Below, one piece after another: positions 1-12,100 of a DNA stretch of 64,000 bases. Origin of the DNA: Orientallactaga sibirica (lineage: Eukaryota; Chordata; Mammalia; Rodentia; Dipodidae). Below the pieces are notes generated by a model that saw only the letters and a program-made list of their open reading frames with translations, ran no database searches and was not told the origin of the DNA. The stretch is from the NCBI GenBank assembly GCA_036365145.1, contig JAEOAD010000029.1, positions 20,135,001-20,199,000 of the forward strand. The letters run 5' to 3'. Numbering within the stretch: position 1 is the first letter of the stretch; every line of letters begins with the position of its first letter. The translations under genes and the position numbers were made by a program.

Positions 1-613
1 AGGAAGAGTAAGTCTGGAGTACAGAAGTTCCTTTATGGCATCTCTTGTTGTTACCCTGTTATCAAAGTCAATGGACAACTGTGACAACACAATTAAGGCA
101 GTGTGAAAAATGGCCAAGATCTTTCAGGAATGAAGGTATGGGTCACCCCTCCAGGGGTCCTGCTGAGGTGCTTGCTGAAGGTGGAGGAAATACAGAATGC
201 AAAGTTGAAGAAGGTAGTTACAAATAACAGCTAAGGCCAATTGAGCACTTACTATAATGAGGAACTGTAATTGTCATGAGTGTTTCTATTCCTACTTTGT
301 TAAGTGTTTTATATATCTGCACCGATATTAAGATGCTTTTGTTCTTTCTCTATTTCTCTAGTAGGTAATTAATACCAATTTAGATCATATCATTAGTTAA
401 CTGCTGTTGAATTTATATTTGACCCATTATATTAGAGACTAAGCATTCTAAAGGAACCTTGCTTTGTGTTGGGGGAAGATTGTGCATTTCCTTTTGTACA
501 TGGGATAGTTATATCATGTTAGGTGGAATTATGACCTTGTTACTGTCTTCATTTGGAAATTAACTATGATGTAAGGAGATATAGTTTGATGTCAAGTTGA
601 CAAGGGGTGGACT
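1..613. other. unannotated AT-rich DNA
   Basis: No gene or confidently named repeat seen. Short open frames here have no recognisable similarity. The last 50 bases contain a phrase resembling the start of the LTR-like repeat that follows (GATGTCAAGTTGACAAGG), possibly a small duplicated edge. Confidence 0.4.
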
Positions 614-1040
614 TGTGATGGTTTTGTGTCAACTTGATCCATTTAGGACTCCACAGACATTCCTCATAAGTGGGTCTATGAGGTTGCTTCCAGGAAGGAT
701 TAACTAGAGGAGGAATCCTTCCCCCACATGAACCCTTTCCCCCAGAGTAGGTGGCCCCTATTGGAGGTGGGGCTTTATCTAAGGAAGCATTGAGAAGGAA
801 AATACATACTTCTCCCACCTGGCAGCTGGTGCTGATTGCTGATTTCCACTGTGGACTGAAGACCAGTGTGTACTGAAGATCAGTGGTTCTCCAGGAAACA
901 TCCAGGCCTTCAGTGCTGGATTGTGACTGCTAAAACATCCAGTTTCATTAAATGAGCAGCAGTAGGCTGATCCAATAAATTCCCTTTAATACAATTCATT
1001 CTATCAGTTTTGTTCCTCTAAGAGAACCCTGACTAATACA
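614..1040 (+). mobile_element. LTR-like interspersed repeat, copy 1
   Basis: The segment begins TGTGATGG and ends CTAATACA, so it has TG...CA termini like an LTR. Near its end it carries an AATAAA-containing stretch followed by a conserved tail (CAATTCATTCTAT, then GAGAACCCTGACTAATACA). A second copy with the same order of blocks lies at 52835-53285. I see no matching 5-bp target duplication, so the LTR reading is an inference from the termini and the polyadenylation-like signal. I could not assign a family name. Confidence 0.5.
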
Positions 1041-1045
1041 GAGAA

Positions 1046-1312
1046 CTACTGGAGGAAGTATGTAACCAGGGGTAGACCTTGAGGTAGAGTCCAGTTCTGT
1101 GTGAGTTCAGAGACAGCAGTACTCACTGTGTTTTCTTTCTACTATGGCTGTATGATGAAGTGAGCCTACTTCTTCTGCCATGATGAAACTTTCCCTGGAT
1201 CTGTAGACCTAAAATAAACCCTTTCCTTCCATAAAGTGCTTCTGGTTGGGTTCTTTGTCCCATCAATATTAAAGTAACTGCAAAAATCATAAAAGCATTA
1301 GCCCTGCACATC
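1046..1312 (+). mobile_element. partial MaLR-type LTR
   Basis: This abuts the previous repeat. The block with CTTCTGCCATGATG, then CCCTGGATCTGTAGACCT, then AAATAAACCCTTTCC, matches the 3' half of the TGTGGTAG...CTACA LTRs found at 10825-11179 and, reversed, at 4018-4401. The 5' end is missing or too diverged to see. Confidence 0.45.
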
Positions 1313-2160
1313 CACATAGGAGGAAGTTAAGATAACAGACACAATGCACAAAAAAAGAGAATTGAGTAGTAAAGAAAGTTAAGAGAGTTATAACACATGT
1401 GGTAGAAACCAAGTCTAGAGTAATTACACATGTGGTAGACACAGTGTTTAGAGAAAAAAAATCATAACAAAGTGAAAAAGGTACCTGGAGAGAGAGTACT
1501 TATGTGGAACAAACAAAAGAGTGCCCAGACCATTAAGGGGAACCCTCCTTATCAAGCTGGAAGAGGAGAGAGACTTTTACTCACTATTTAGATGATAGAA
1601 ACACAGGCCAAGCAGATTTCCCAGGTGGAAGAGAGGGAAGATAAACCACATTTGTCCTTCCCCTACAAATAATAGACTATAGAGGGTTAATAAATAGTTA
1701 AGTACTCAGAGATCAAAGAAAAACCATACATGTAATCACAGTGAGAAGCCATCCCAAAGTGAGACACAGGTAGAAGACTAGCAGAGGACTACTAATGTTG
1801 AGAGAAGTGCTCTGTCCTTCCTGGGAGGAAGAGAGGCAGAGTTGCATGTGTGTGCAGGAGAGGAAGAGAGAAATGTTAGCAGGCAATAAGTCCTAAGTTA
1901 TAAGGCTAAGTAATTGGGGTGGATTTTGCATGGTTAGGTATGTAAGGGAGAGGTGATTGGTTCATGATCCAGGAGGCTGACCAAAAGACTACCCCAGCTG
2001 AGGAGTGTGTAACATTGGGGAAGCACTAGGCAATGCTATCACCATTGTTTATGAAACTGGATCAGGCAATAGTTCCAGTTCTGCCAAGGTAGGCAGGGTA
2101 ATATCTTCTGCTCTTCTCTTTGCCTGCCTTTCATTAACTTGCCAGATACAGGCAGGGCAC
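1313..2160. other. unassigned stretch with a 33-bp tandem duplication
   Basis: No coding potential recognised. ACACATGTGGTAGA occurs at 1393 and again at 1426 with related sequence after each, so a 33-bp unit is present twice in tandem. The purine-rich character and the LTR that follows leave open that this is decayed interior of a retroviral element, but nothing recognisable supports that. Confidence 0.35.
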
Positions 2161-2722
2161 CAGGCCTAAGCTATCAGACATGACTAGGGCCCCAGGCTAT
2201 GGAGAGGTCACAGCAGCCTGGACCCTGAGCAAGTCTTGGGTCCCAGACCCTCTTGGGGATCACAGTGATCCTGGACCCCCCTGGAATAATTATGAGATCT
2301 CAAGACCAGAAGGAGGAGGGCTGCTCTCTCTCACCCCCAGCCCCAGGATACCTGGTTATCCTGATAAGACTTAGGCTTCACTCAGCCCTAACCTTTGACC
2401 AGTTACCTAGGAAACTCCTTATAAAGGATCAGCCAACAACCTTTACACAGCCCCATCCCCCTACTCATACCCTATACCACTTCCTGCCTCTATGTAGATC
2501 ACCTGATCCTCTCCCTACATGCTGGAATGAACATCCCTATATGCAAACTAGGCATCAGCAAACAACCTTTGAACCCACTAATCCTCTTGGTACCCTCTTC
2601 CACATGCACTCTTTCTCTCTTGTGCTTATAAAGTCCCAGCTCTTTGTTGAATAAATGAGATCTGTTCTCTGAAGCTATCTCCTAGGTGTTTCTTCCCATC
2701 GCACTCACGGCTGCTCAAGACC
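2160..2722 (+). mobile_element. ERV-type LTR (probably solo or truncated)
   Basis: A pyrimidine-rich block ends with an LTR-like promoter arrangement: a TATAAAG box at 2627-2633, an AATAAA signal at 2650-2655, then a C/T-rich U5-like segment ending near CCCTGACA at 2722. The spacing fits a class I/II retroviral LTR with a short R region. The 5' boundary is a guess. No clear primer-binding site or gag-like frame follows, so a solo LTR or 5' remnant is more likely than a provirus. Confidence 0.5.
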
Positions 2723-3529
2723 CTGACAGCCATTGCCTGAATGTCCCTGGGGAACGGCAGCCCCAGAGACCCCAGGACCCACATAACTGCATGAAAGCTG
2801 CTAGCTTCTCCCATTTCCTTCATTAGTACATATGATTCTGTTATGATTTTGGATTTCCATTCATGTCATTGTTCATATATACTTGACTTTCTTCTGGGTT
2901 TTTTTTTTTTTTTTTTTACTTTTTGTATTCTAATTTTACTTATGCCCCAAACTTCATGATTTTGATATTGAAAATGAAGAGTAGATTGAAATTTTTCAGA
3001 CCTTGAGTATTTCAAAAGGCCTAAGTCTACTTCACATTATTGATTAATTATAAATTTCTAAATTAGAAATATATTTTAATATCTTCTGAAAGAGAAGTGT
3101 GCTTTGGAAGGTTTCAATATAACTCTGGTATCTGATTATTTATTTATATGTAATCCTTTTGTCTCCTATTTCTATGTGTGTTGGTGTGTGTGTAAGTGGA
3201 CTCTCTCTCTATCTCTCTCTGTTTGTCATTCTCCCTCTCTCTTCTTTTATCTTCTCTTCTTCTCTCTCATCATCTATAATCTCACAATGGCAAAATGGTG
3301 TACATCGTTATTGTTCGGAGCCTTTAATTTTTTTTTCCAAAGTGAAAATTCATATACTTTCTTGGTAGGTGTTTGGCTGGTGACATAGTCAGAATAATTA
3401 CCTTTTGTCATCTTCTCTGTCTTTTCCAGCATATTTAATCATACAATATTTGTTGCTAGTGAAAACATACAGAGCACTTCCAAACTCCATCACAACACTG
3501 CTTATGTTACACTTCAAGGTAATCTGTTT
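2723..3529. other. unannotated AT-rich DNA with poly(T) and TC-rich tract
   Basis: Contains a T-run at about 2900-2918 and a CT-rich low-complexity tract at about 3200-3270. The overlapping open frames here are products of the CT tract and show no protein family. Confidence 0.4.
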
Positions 3530-4005
3530 TATTTTAGGGATCTCAGAAAAAAACTGAGAAAATAGAGATACATCAATAAGACAAGAAAAGAGAGTTGACT
3601 GCCTACCTCTACTACATCTGCTGGGGGCCATGAGAAATTGCAGACAAAGAAACACACATGTGTTGCTCCCAGTGCTAGCCTGAGAATTAGCTATAGGGAA
3701 ACGGTGAAAGATACTGTGGTTAATCAAAACACATCTAAGTAGAAACCCAGAGACTACAGAGAAATTCACACTAAAGCAAACTTCCCACAGACCCACCAAG
3801 GCTCAGGTACCACTGCAGAAGAATGGGTGGTAAGATTGTAAGAGTCACAGGATTGGGGGAAATATCCACCACCACTGAGACTGACTGTGGTCTTAATTAC
3901 TCAACAGTTAATGCCAACAACTCCACTGTGGAAAGCTCTCATGGAAAGTAGGAGTGGAGGAGAGGGGATATAAGGACTATATAACCTTTGAAAAACATAA
4001 TAAAA
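3530..4005 (+). mobile_element. old L1 3' UTR fragment (Lx-like)
   Basis: Phrases typical of older rodent L1 tails appear in order: CCACCAAGGCTCAGGTACC, then CACTGCAGAAGAATGGGTGG, then TAAGAGTCACAGGATTGGGG, and an A-rich end (AACATAATAAAAATATA). It is 5' truncated. Family assignment is from memory of the pattern; divergence is high. Confidence 0.5.
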
Positions 4006-4012
4006 ATATATG

Positions 4013-4406
4013 GCTGCTGTAGCAGTCAGCTTCAGGTGGCTGAAATTAACTTTTAGACTGCACATAATTATGAAGGAAGGGATTTATAGAAGAGAGGGGA
4101 ACTTCCATAATGGCAGAAGAAGCTCGCCTGCTTTCATAAGTCCAAACAGAGAGAGAAAAGAGCCACAAGCCAAAACCCAAAAGACACACCATACAGCACA
4201 CTTAGGAATTCCCAGCAAAGCTCAAGCACTTTGCATATCTTTAGATTGGAATTCCAGATTCAGATTCACCCCCACACCTTAGGGCTGGACCCTAGGATCA
4301 ACCCACAGTGACACCTCCTCCAGCCAGGTGACTGGAGATCTAATTTACAAACTGTAATAAAATCCTGAATATATTGGGGGACATCCATTCAAACTACCAC
4401 AGCTGC
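4013..4406 (-). mobile_element. MaLR-type solo LTR with 5-bp duplication
   Basis: On the minus strand the LTR begins TGTGGTAGTTTGAATG and ends CTGCTACA (plus-strand span 4018-4401). It contains an AATAAA-free but otherwise familiar 3' half (TTCTGCCATTATGG). The bases GCTGC stand at 4013-4017 and again at 4402-4406, a perfect 5-bp target-site duplication as expected for ERVL/MaLR integration. No internal sequence is attached, so this is a solo LTR. Confidence 0.65.
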
Positions 4407-6605
4407 TAACTACACACAGCTGTGGTTGCTATCCCTTTGCTCTGGGAGGTCTCTTACGACAGTGTCTATTGTCATAGGCACTTCATTAAGGTGGAGAAAA
4501 GGGTTTCTACTGGCTGGGTCACATAGGCTGTTGCTAGTATAAGGGGTTAGCAAGAGTACTTAATGTTCAGAGTATGCAGAGGCAGAGAGACTGATATGGT
4601 CTTGGGTACCTGGCAATTCTTTATCTGGTCTTAAAATTTGGTTGTTACAAGGAACAGGCATGATTACAGGAGTTAGAAGCAAAAATGACTCATCCAGCTT
4701 CAGTTTATTTGGCTGGTTTCCTTCTGACCATGACTTTACTGTTGTACTTTTTGCTCATATTGGCCAAATTTGTTAAGTTACTTCTTCTTCTGAAGTTGAG
4801 TTTGCTTAAACTGTCAATGTCTGTGAATTTTGTTGTACCTATTCAAATTTCTAATTGACCCACATTTGCTCTTGCTGTTTGAATATTCCAGATTATGAGA
4901 CTTTCCCTTTGTTTTCTGGAATTTTTGTGGAGATTATGGTGTGTGTGTATGCTGGGGGTGGGGGGTGGTTGTTGTTTGTTGTTGTGTTCAGGAGCTCCAT
5001 TATTGTCTATTTTTTTCTTGATGGATAGTTTCAGATTATTTGTCACATAAGATATGATGTATTCTTATTCCTTTTGTGTTTAATAATAGATGCTAGAGAC
5101 ATGTTTTTTTTTCTTACTCTTAATATTTCTTAAAGCTATAGTTCTTTATTGGAAAACTACCAAAATTCAATGTTTTACCATATATTTTCTTCAGTAGTGA
5201 AGTTTTATTTTATTTGTTTGTTTATTTTCTTTGGAACATGACATAACAGTCATGAGGAGGAATTACCTGGATGAGGATCATACCATGAAGTCTGCATATT
5301 TCATTTTAGTGTCATATTGGCTTCAGCTGAGCTGTGTCTTGTAGCTTTTAGATATTCAAAGATATGCCCTTTAAATGTAGTAAACCTCTATCATATTCTG
5401 TTGTAGAGAACAGGAGGAGGTTTCCTTGCCTATGAGGATTGTTGCCAAATTCCTAAAAGAAATTATATTTCTGTATACACATAGTATTAGCCAGATATAC
5501 TTTTCAGTCCCACAAACACCAAAGACTTGGCTTTATTTTGCATCACCAATTTTTGAGCATCTGTTCAAAATCAAATCAGATCTTCAGAATCAAACGGCAC
5601 TATTTTGGTCATTCAACCTCATTCACTCTCAGAAAGCTATAATTCAGCTTCTTCTACTCCTCAACCAAGTTTTTAGCAGTTGTCTTGCTTCCGTTTTCCA
5701 TCTTCCATACTGTCATTGGACCTCTCATTTGCTTTTCTATCTTCTCTTGTTTTCTATCTATTCAAGTTCATATGTTATAATTTTTTTCTTACTCTGCTTG
5801 AATTTGAAGATAGGAAAAACAATTATAATCAATTAAATCCAGCAATAATAGCCTTAAGTCATTTTTTTCTTTCTATGTCTTAGCACTCCTGGTACTGAGG
5901 TTTTTTCTGGGCATTGTTATTTTGTCAAAGTGAGCTTTTAAATCTGCAGTGATTCTTTGATATTCAATTACCTGGTAATTATTTAAAACACCAGAGAAAT
6001 TTCCATTGCTGAATCTTTATTCATTTTATTTTTAAATCACATCTTCCTAGGACATTATATGTTTGTTTTTCTAAAAGTGAGAGTACATTTAACCCATACT
6101 AAAGTTATGCTCTTAAAGCTGTCTCTGCCAGTACTGTCACCTTTATCCTAAGTGGAAGGAATCCTGGGTAATCATTACAAAGCTTGAACCAAGGTGCTAA
6201 GAGAAGACAGGACATAAGAACTTTCTTTTCTGGAATTGCCTTATGGTTCAGAATGGTATGTGCCTGATGGAAAAAGGAGATCCAGTTCAGTATTCATCTA
6301 TTCCAATTCTCTCTGGTTTTCCAGAATTGTGCCTTTAAATTAGTTTTATTATTTTTAAAGAAGTTACTTGTCTGTCATTTAATTCATGACTGACTTGGAG
6401 TAAATCTTCCTATAATTCAGTGACCTTATCTTAGTTTATATGCCATCACATCTCCCCCCCTTTATGCTGTCATGCAGTAAATTATGTAGATAGGTTTATA
6501 TCTATATAGTTTTTATGTACATTGTGTTGTTATCATTATTATTATATCATCAAATTAATTTTATCCATTATTATATCTCTATTACTCAGAAAAGGTCTGG
6601 GCCAC
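4407..6605. other. unannotated unique AT-rich DNA
   Basis: About 2.2 kb without a recognised gene or clear repeat. G/T-rich low-complexity sequence occurs at about 4938-4990. The longest open frames (for example 5426-5836) are hydrophobic runs encoded by T-rich DNA and resemble no family I know. Confidence 0.4.
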
Positions 6606-6608
6606 TGT

Positions 6609-6981
6609 TGTAGTTAGCTTTGTGCTTCTGGAACAAACATCTAACCAGACACGACTTATGGAAGAAAGGGGTTTACTTCAGACTTATAGCATCCAGGGAA
6701 GTTCCATCAATGGCATAGAAGCTGGTTCACTCCATCATACATCATCAAAACAGAGATAATCTACTGCAGCAAGCAAACACTAACACCATCAAGTACAAAT
6801 GCCAGAGCTTGAACTGCTTTCCACACCTTTTGCTGCATTTAAGATCATCCTCCAAATACACCATACGCTGGACTTTAAGATCCACTCCCAAAGTCATCTC
6901 CTCTTCCCCAGTAGGGCTCTACTCACTGGACACTCAAGATTCAAACTCAAATCCATTGGGCCATACATTCAAATTACCACA
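6609..6981 (-). mobile_element. MaLR-type LTR
   Basis: Same family and orientation as the LTR at 4018-4401: plus-strand text runs from TGTAGTTAGCTTTG to ATTCAAATTACCACA, with the shared mid blocks GGAAGTTCCATCAATGGC and CATTGGGCCATACATTC. It is more diverged and I see no clean 5-bp duplication at its ends. Confidence 0.55.
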
Positions 6982-7195
6982 GCCAAAATCTATATTTGTT
7001 GGAGTGAATAAATGTGAGGATATATCAAGCTTCCCAACTCCTTCCAAATATGCAGAATTTTTCCTATGTGCAAGGGAACAAGCATGAACAGAAAAACAAC
7101 TCCATTTAGGAAAATAGGTCAAAAGAAAGCATGCCATACATGGAAGCCAAGCAGTAGAAACTAGAACATATTTGCATTCTACAATCAAAAGAAAT

Positions 7196-7400
7196 GGGGC
7201 TGGAGAGATGGATTAGAGGTTAAGGCGCCTGCCTGATAAGCCTAAGAATGCCCAATAGATTCTCCAGGTCCCACATTTAGCCAGACACAAAGTGGTGCAA
7301 GGGTGCAATGTCACACTTGCCCACAAGGGGGAACATGCATCTGGAGTTCTTTCACAGCAGTGGAGAGGCTGCTGGTGTGCCCATTCTCTGTCTCTCTTCC

Positions 7401-7442
<42 letters not shown>

Positions 7443-7500
7443 ATCCCCCCCCCCCAAAAAAAAACAGTGTTACATGTAAGGTGGAGCAAAATTAAGAAAA
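7196..7500 (+). mobile_element. DIP-like tRNA-derived SINE, long subtype
   Basis: Starts GGGGCTGGAGAGATGG, whose A-box-like segment derives from a tRNA, then contains the long-subtype block with CACTTGCCCACAAGGGGG, and ends in an expanded (TC)n run (about 7390-7440), a C-run and an A-rich tail. The same arrangement recurs at 33309 and, reversed, at 39344. The overlapping serine/leucine-rich frames are translations of the TC repeat. Confidence 0.7.
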
Positions 7501-7504
7501 AATA

Positions 7505-9360
7505 AATATATGGACAACAGTGATCAGGACAAAGGAATTCTTTTCCTTTTCAAATCTATGATTCGTTATATTCTTAAATCATACTAATTTCTTTTAAACA
7601 TGGGACAAACAATCAGAGATCACTAGCTATGACATTTTATTTTTAGTATAAATAAAAACATTATATATGTCATATGACATTTTTAATCCAGTATACTAGA
7701 AGAATTATTTTCAGCATCAAAGGTGGTCAGCTCTACTCATATGTTTTAGTGATGTTTGGTATACAAGGACTTATTTAGGAGAAAAAAGTGAGATGCATCT
7801 ATTCACTATTGCTGAATGCACAAGTCTGAACACATCTCCCCCTTTTTTGTCTGAACCGCTGCGTGCAAAGAATATGGAGAATATAGCTTGCCCTCAGCAC
7901 AAACTGCCCAGGCAAGTCACATATTGTCACCCCAATACACAGCACAGCTAACTGTCCTTATTGCCATCTTCATTTTATATTTGTGTAAGTGTGTATATGT
8001 CTGTCCATGTCATATGTGTGAGTAGCAGTGCCCACCAATACTTTATGAAGTGTTTAGAAATCAATTGTATTTGTAAGCCATTATATACATCTCATATATA
8101 ATTAGTGATTAGTAAACAGTAAACACATATCTTAAAATATAAATGACAAATAGCATTAAGGAGATATAACTAACATTCTAAGTTACCTTGAGGACTAGTG
8201 AAGTTGCATTTGAGAGAGACCTGCCCAATTTAAAATCTATCCTTTAATATAATATTAAAATAATATCCATATAAATTTACCCCTGCATTTGAGTCAAAAA
8301 GAGTTTAAAAATAAGCTAGATGTTTAAGCAACTGCTCCAATTAAATGCTGGGCACTCATTAAATAACCTTCTCAGTGTCCTATGCATCTCTGTCATTTGT
8401 ATAGTGTCCTAACTCTGTGCACAAGGATGTTACCTGAAAGAAGCAAATTAATTAAGTGATCTTCATGAGCATAAGAAGCCTGTTCACTTCACAATGATAT
8501 TTTTTATCTCTTTTAGTATGTTACCTAAAAATATGAAGTCTGAAGATGAATCTTACTCTCTTTGTTAATTTACATTCATTCTTATGTTAGTGATTAAACT
8601 GTAAATTGTTGAGGGGAAACCCTCAAGCTTCCAGAAAGTATGTATTTAGAGATCACATAAGTGCATTGGGCACCACACTGATTAAGGAGAGTGCAATTTA
8701 AAGTAGAAACTTACATTTGAGTCATTTAATTATAATGCTTTCTCTCCCAAACATTATAGCTGTTAATTATGTTCAAATGGTTTACTATTTCTATAATATT
8801 TCAAATTAAGGAGCAGATTGTAAATGTTTAGGCTATGTTGTTCATAATAGATTACAATTAAAAGGTACACATACAAAATACATAGCACAAAATTTGGCTA
8901 TTTATACATACAATATGCACACATAAATACAATATGAGGTTATATATTTCTATATATTTATATTATACACACAATCATGTGCTCTGTAGCCATGTAATAA
9001 TGATCAAGTAGAAATATTTTGAGATGCATAACTTGAAGGGATCTATTATCCCAAAGGATACTGTAGGTGTATAAACTATGATTATGGAAGTCCACTATGA
9101 TATCCTCTTTAGTATATGTTAGTGACATTCATGACCACATGCATATTTACTTTCTAACTAGTCACTGTTGACATGTACGAAGAGTCATATGTGTTTGTGA
9201 TCATTTGAATCACTAGAGAATATGAATATTAATATTAATGTGATTTTTTTCTGCTAGTGGATCTGTGGATATTTGAATAATTCCATATTAAAAGAAAATC
9301 ATTGAGTATTAAAATTCTGTATATACTACCTATAGCTATATGTTGTTTCACAGATTCCTC
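7505..9360. other. unannotated unique AT-rich DNA
   Basis: No recognised gene, RNA or repeat. Very AT-rich with only short open frames. Confidence 0.4.
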
Positions 9361-9870
9361 CAAATTGAAAGATTATCTCCAGAAGAGAGATAGGAGGCTC
9401 TAATTCACGAAGTCAAGTAGGGGAGACCTGAAAATTCGAAGGTCACAGAACCACTCTCCAATGTTATGCTTATTAGAAACTGAAATGTTCCTTCCTAGGG
9501 TGTGGGGACATGAAGAAAGTTCCAGAGTCTCAGGACATAAACTATCCTGGGAAAGGTTTGCAAGACCCTGACCCTCATGCTACATAAAGACAAAACAAGT
9601 GCCTGGAGAGAAGACTCTGTTTGAGCTGCCTGCATATGATGCAGTGTGCTTGAGAGAGCAGCTTCTGTGAGTGGTCACCTATGCTGGGGAGGGCTTTTCA
9701 GTGATACAGCTACCTTTGAGTCACCCATTGCTCCTGTAAGCAGTTTTGGTGAAATCTTCCTTTGGTCTGTCACTTCTTTGGTCTGTCACTTCATTTGGTC
9801 TGTCCTATCTAGGGAGAAGTCATGTGTTGGTGTCAACCTTGAGAAAAGGTTTTCTGTGACATTATGACAC
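9361..9870. repeat. GC-richer block with a triplicated 16-bp unit
   Basis: This block stands out from its AT-rich flanks. At 9761-9809 the unit TTTGGTCTGTCACTTC occurs three times (16, 17 and 16 bp, the last one diverged). The surrounding text (GCTGCCTGCATATGATGCAG, CACCTATGCTGGGGAGGG) feels like an old interspersed repeat, perhaps LTR-derived, but I cannot name it. Confidence 0.35.
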
Positions 9871-10320
9871 AATGAGCTTCAATTTTCTCATTGATAAATT
9901 TCTGCAGAGGATATATATTAATTTTTAATTTTATTCCTTACTATTGCATAGGTCACAGAATCCTGTTTATTTAGGATTTTATCCCATGCCATTTTGTCCT
10001 TATTCATCTGAGAAACAATTTTCAATGACTATTATACACACATGGTCATGCTTAAAATTAAAATGACCAAAAATAAAGGATCATTACTTGACACAGTCCA
10101 GAATAATAAATATTTTAAGATATGTTGGAATAGATGAAGTCATATCTGCATGAAAAGAATCTTGATATTATGATACCTATGTTAATATAAAATGCGTTCA
10201 TGCCTTACTATATCCCACATCCTCTATCCTCAATCCCAGTACACATAAGGAAGTCTCTGGAGTAAAACAGAAGTGAAAAATGATAAAAGGGATGCAGAAT
10301 AAAGAAAATTTGGCTCACAC
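9871..10320. other. unannotated AT-rich DNA
   Basis: Nothing recognised apart from AT-rich sequence. Confidence 0.4.
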
Positions 10321-10321
10321 A

Positions 10322-10396
10322 TATATTCCCAGGGGAGCAGGTAATAGGTAAGAGGTGGAGAGTTCAAGACCAGCCTGGACTAAATAATGATGTCTC
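10322..10396 (+). mobile_element. old B1/B4-like SINE fragment
   Basis: The order GAGGTGGAGAGTTCAAGACC, AGCCTGGACTA, GTCTCAAAAAAG matches the 3' half of a 7SL-derived B1 monomer. It is short and diverged. Confidence 0.4.
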
Positions 10397-10824
10397 AAAA
10401 AAGTGTCTACATATATACATGCATATATATTGCTGCATTCTTAATCTTGTTGAGAGGGATAAAATCCTCATGTAGACATGTCAGAGTACATTTTATTCTT
10501 TTAAAGTCATCATCAATTTTCATCAATTATTTCTGTGACTCCTTTATATGTATGTATTTATATATACATGCATACATACATATTTATCATCAGCAACTTC
10601 TTTACTTTTATTACTGTACTGTGTTTCACTAAATGTCTACAAATAGAATTTTAATTGTTCTTTCTTTTTTTGATGGGCAGTGGGTTCTACCTAATTTTCA
10701 GTTATATGTAATATAAGTGCTTTGAGCAATTTAGTGAAAAATTTTGAGCAGACTTATTTTCTCTTGTCTGGTATATAATTATTTAGGATAGGAAGTCTAG
10801 GTTATATGATAAGAATGTATTTGT
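10397..10824. other. unannotated AT-rich DNA
   Basis: Includes a TA/CA-rich stretch (ATGTATGTATTTATATATAC region near 10546-10580). No gene seen. Confidence 0.4.
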
Positions 10825-11179
10825 TGTGGCAGCTTGAATAGCTAGGCCCCAATATATTCAGTGTTTTATTAGTTTGTTGTTTGCATCTGCAGCCACCTTG
10901 CTGGAGGCAGTGTCTCTGGGTGGATCTTAAGATGTGGTGGTGGGTTTAGGATTTCAATCTAAAGATATGCAAAGTATGCCTAGCTGGAGTTCCTGAGGTA
11001 TGCTGTGTTGTGTCGCTTTTGGTTTCTCTCTCTCTGCGTTTGGTCCTGTGAAAGCAGGCCAGTTTCTTCTGCCATTATGGAACTTCCCCTGGATCTGTAA
11101 ACTTCAATAAATATCCATTCCTCCATAACTGTGCCTGGTCTGGAAGTTCATCTCAGTGAACTTGAAGCTGTCTGCTACA
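10825..11179 (+). mobile_element. MaLR-type solo LTR, plus orientation
   Basis: Starts TGTGGCAGCTTGAATAGC and ends GCTGTCTGCTACA. The 3' half carries CTTCTGCCATTATGGAAC, CCCCTGGATCTGTAAACTTC and AATAAATATCC, the last being the likely polyadenylation signal of the LTR. It is the same family as the reversed copies at 4018, 6609 and 34696. Length is about 355 bp. No clear target duplication. Confidence 0.6.
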
Positions 11180-12090
11180 ATATTGAACATAATAAGACAT
11201 CACCAGTTATTTTTTTTAATGAATACCATCTTTTGCCTTCCTTAGAGTGGTGTACAAATGCTCCAGTTGCTCCATTTTCTCCTCTCCCTGTGGCTTTGAC
11301 AAAAACTTCTTTTTTGGTGTGAGTGTTGAGATATGGCACTATAGTGTCATTTTTAAATTCCCTGATACATATGGTTATTGAGAATTTTTAATGTGCCTGC
11401 TTACCATCTGTGTTTCTACTTTGTTTAACACAGAATACTCTTGTTAAGTATTTCTTCCACTGTTGGGTCAGAATGTGATATTATTTAACTGTAAGACTTT
11501 TTTATTATACCATCTAGATATACATCCTTGTCCACTTGCATGCATCACAAATATAATTTTCATATTTGTGCTTTACTTTTTTGTAATTGTATTTTTTAGA
11601 AATTTCATTTCATCCATATTTTGCTCTTTCATGGCTCATAGATTATTTTGTATGGGTTGTGTTAAATGGTAAATATACATCTCTGATAAAGTCACAAAGA
11701 ACTTTTTCATATTTCTTCTGAACATCTCAACTCCTGGGCTTATGTTTAGGTCCTAGTCCAGTTTCCCTCTTCTGCATAGTGTGTGCTATGTCAAACATAC
11801 TCTCTTTCAATAGGAATAGGAATTTCCCAGCACATTGGCTGAAAGGCCACTACAGATTTCCATTTCATTTACTTGGTAATATGATAAAAGTCAGTTGATG
11901 AATCTATGTGGCCTTGCTTCTCAGTTGATTTCCTTTGTTGATTCTTACCAATATCCTCAAACCAGTGCTTAAATCATTTTAAATTGCATATGGAGGAAAA
12001 AGCAAGGACTCTGGGATTGACATTTTTATTTTTACTTTGGATATTCAAAATCGTTTTTACCAAAATTCTAGAGAATTTTCTAACAAAAAT
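11180..12090. other. unannotated T-rich DNA
   Basis: No gene recognised; hydrophobic open frames reflect T-rich sequence. The last ten bases of the following interval (12091-12100) are the 5' copy of the L1 target-site duplication. Confidence 0.4.
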
Positions 12091-12100
12091 TATATTTCTT

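Noticed and set aside
5426..5836. 136-codon hydrophobic frame as a membrane protein gene
   Set aside because: T-rich DNA gives Phe/Leu/Ile-rich translations by chance; no family, conserved start context or splice structure was seen.
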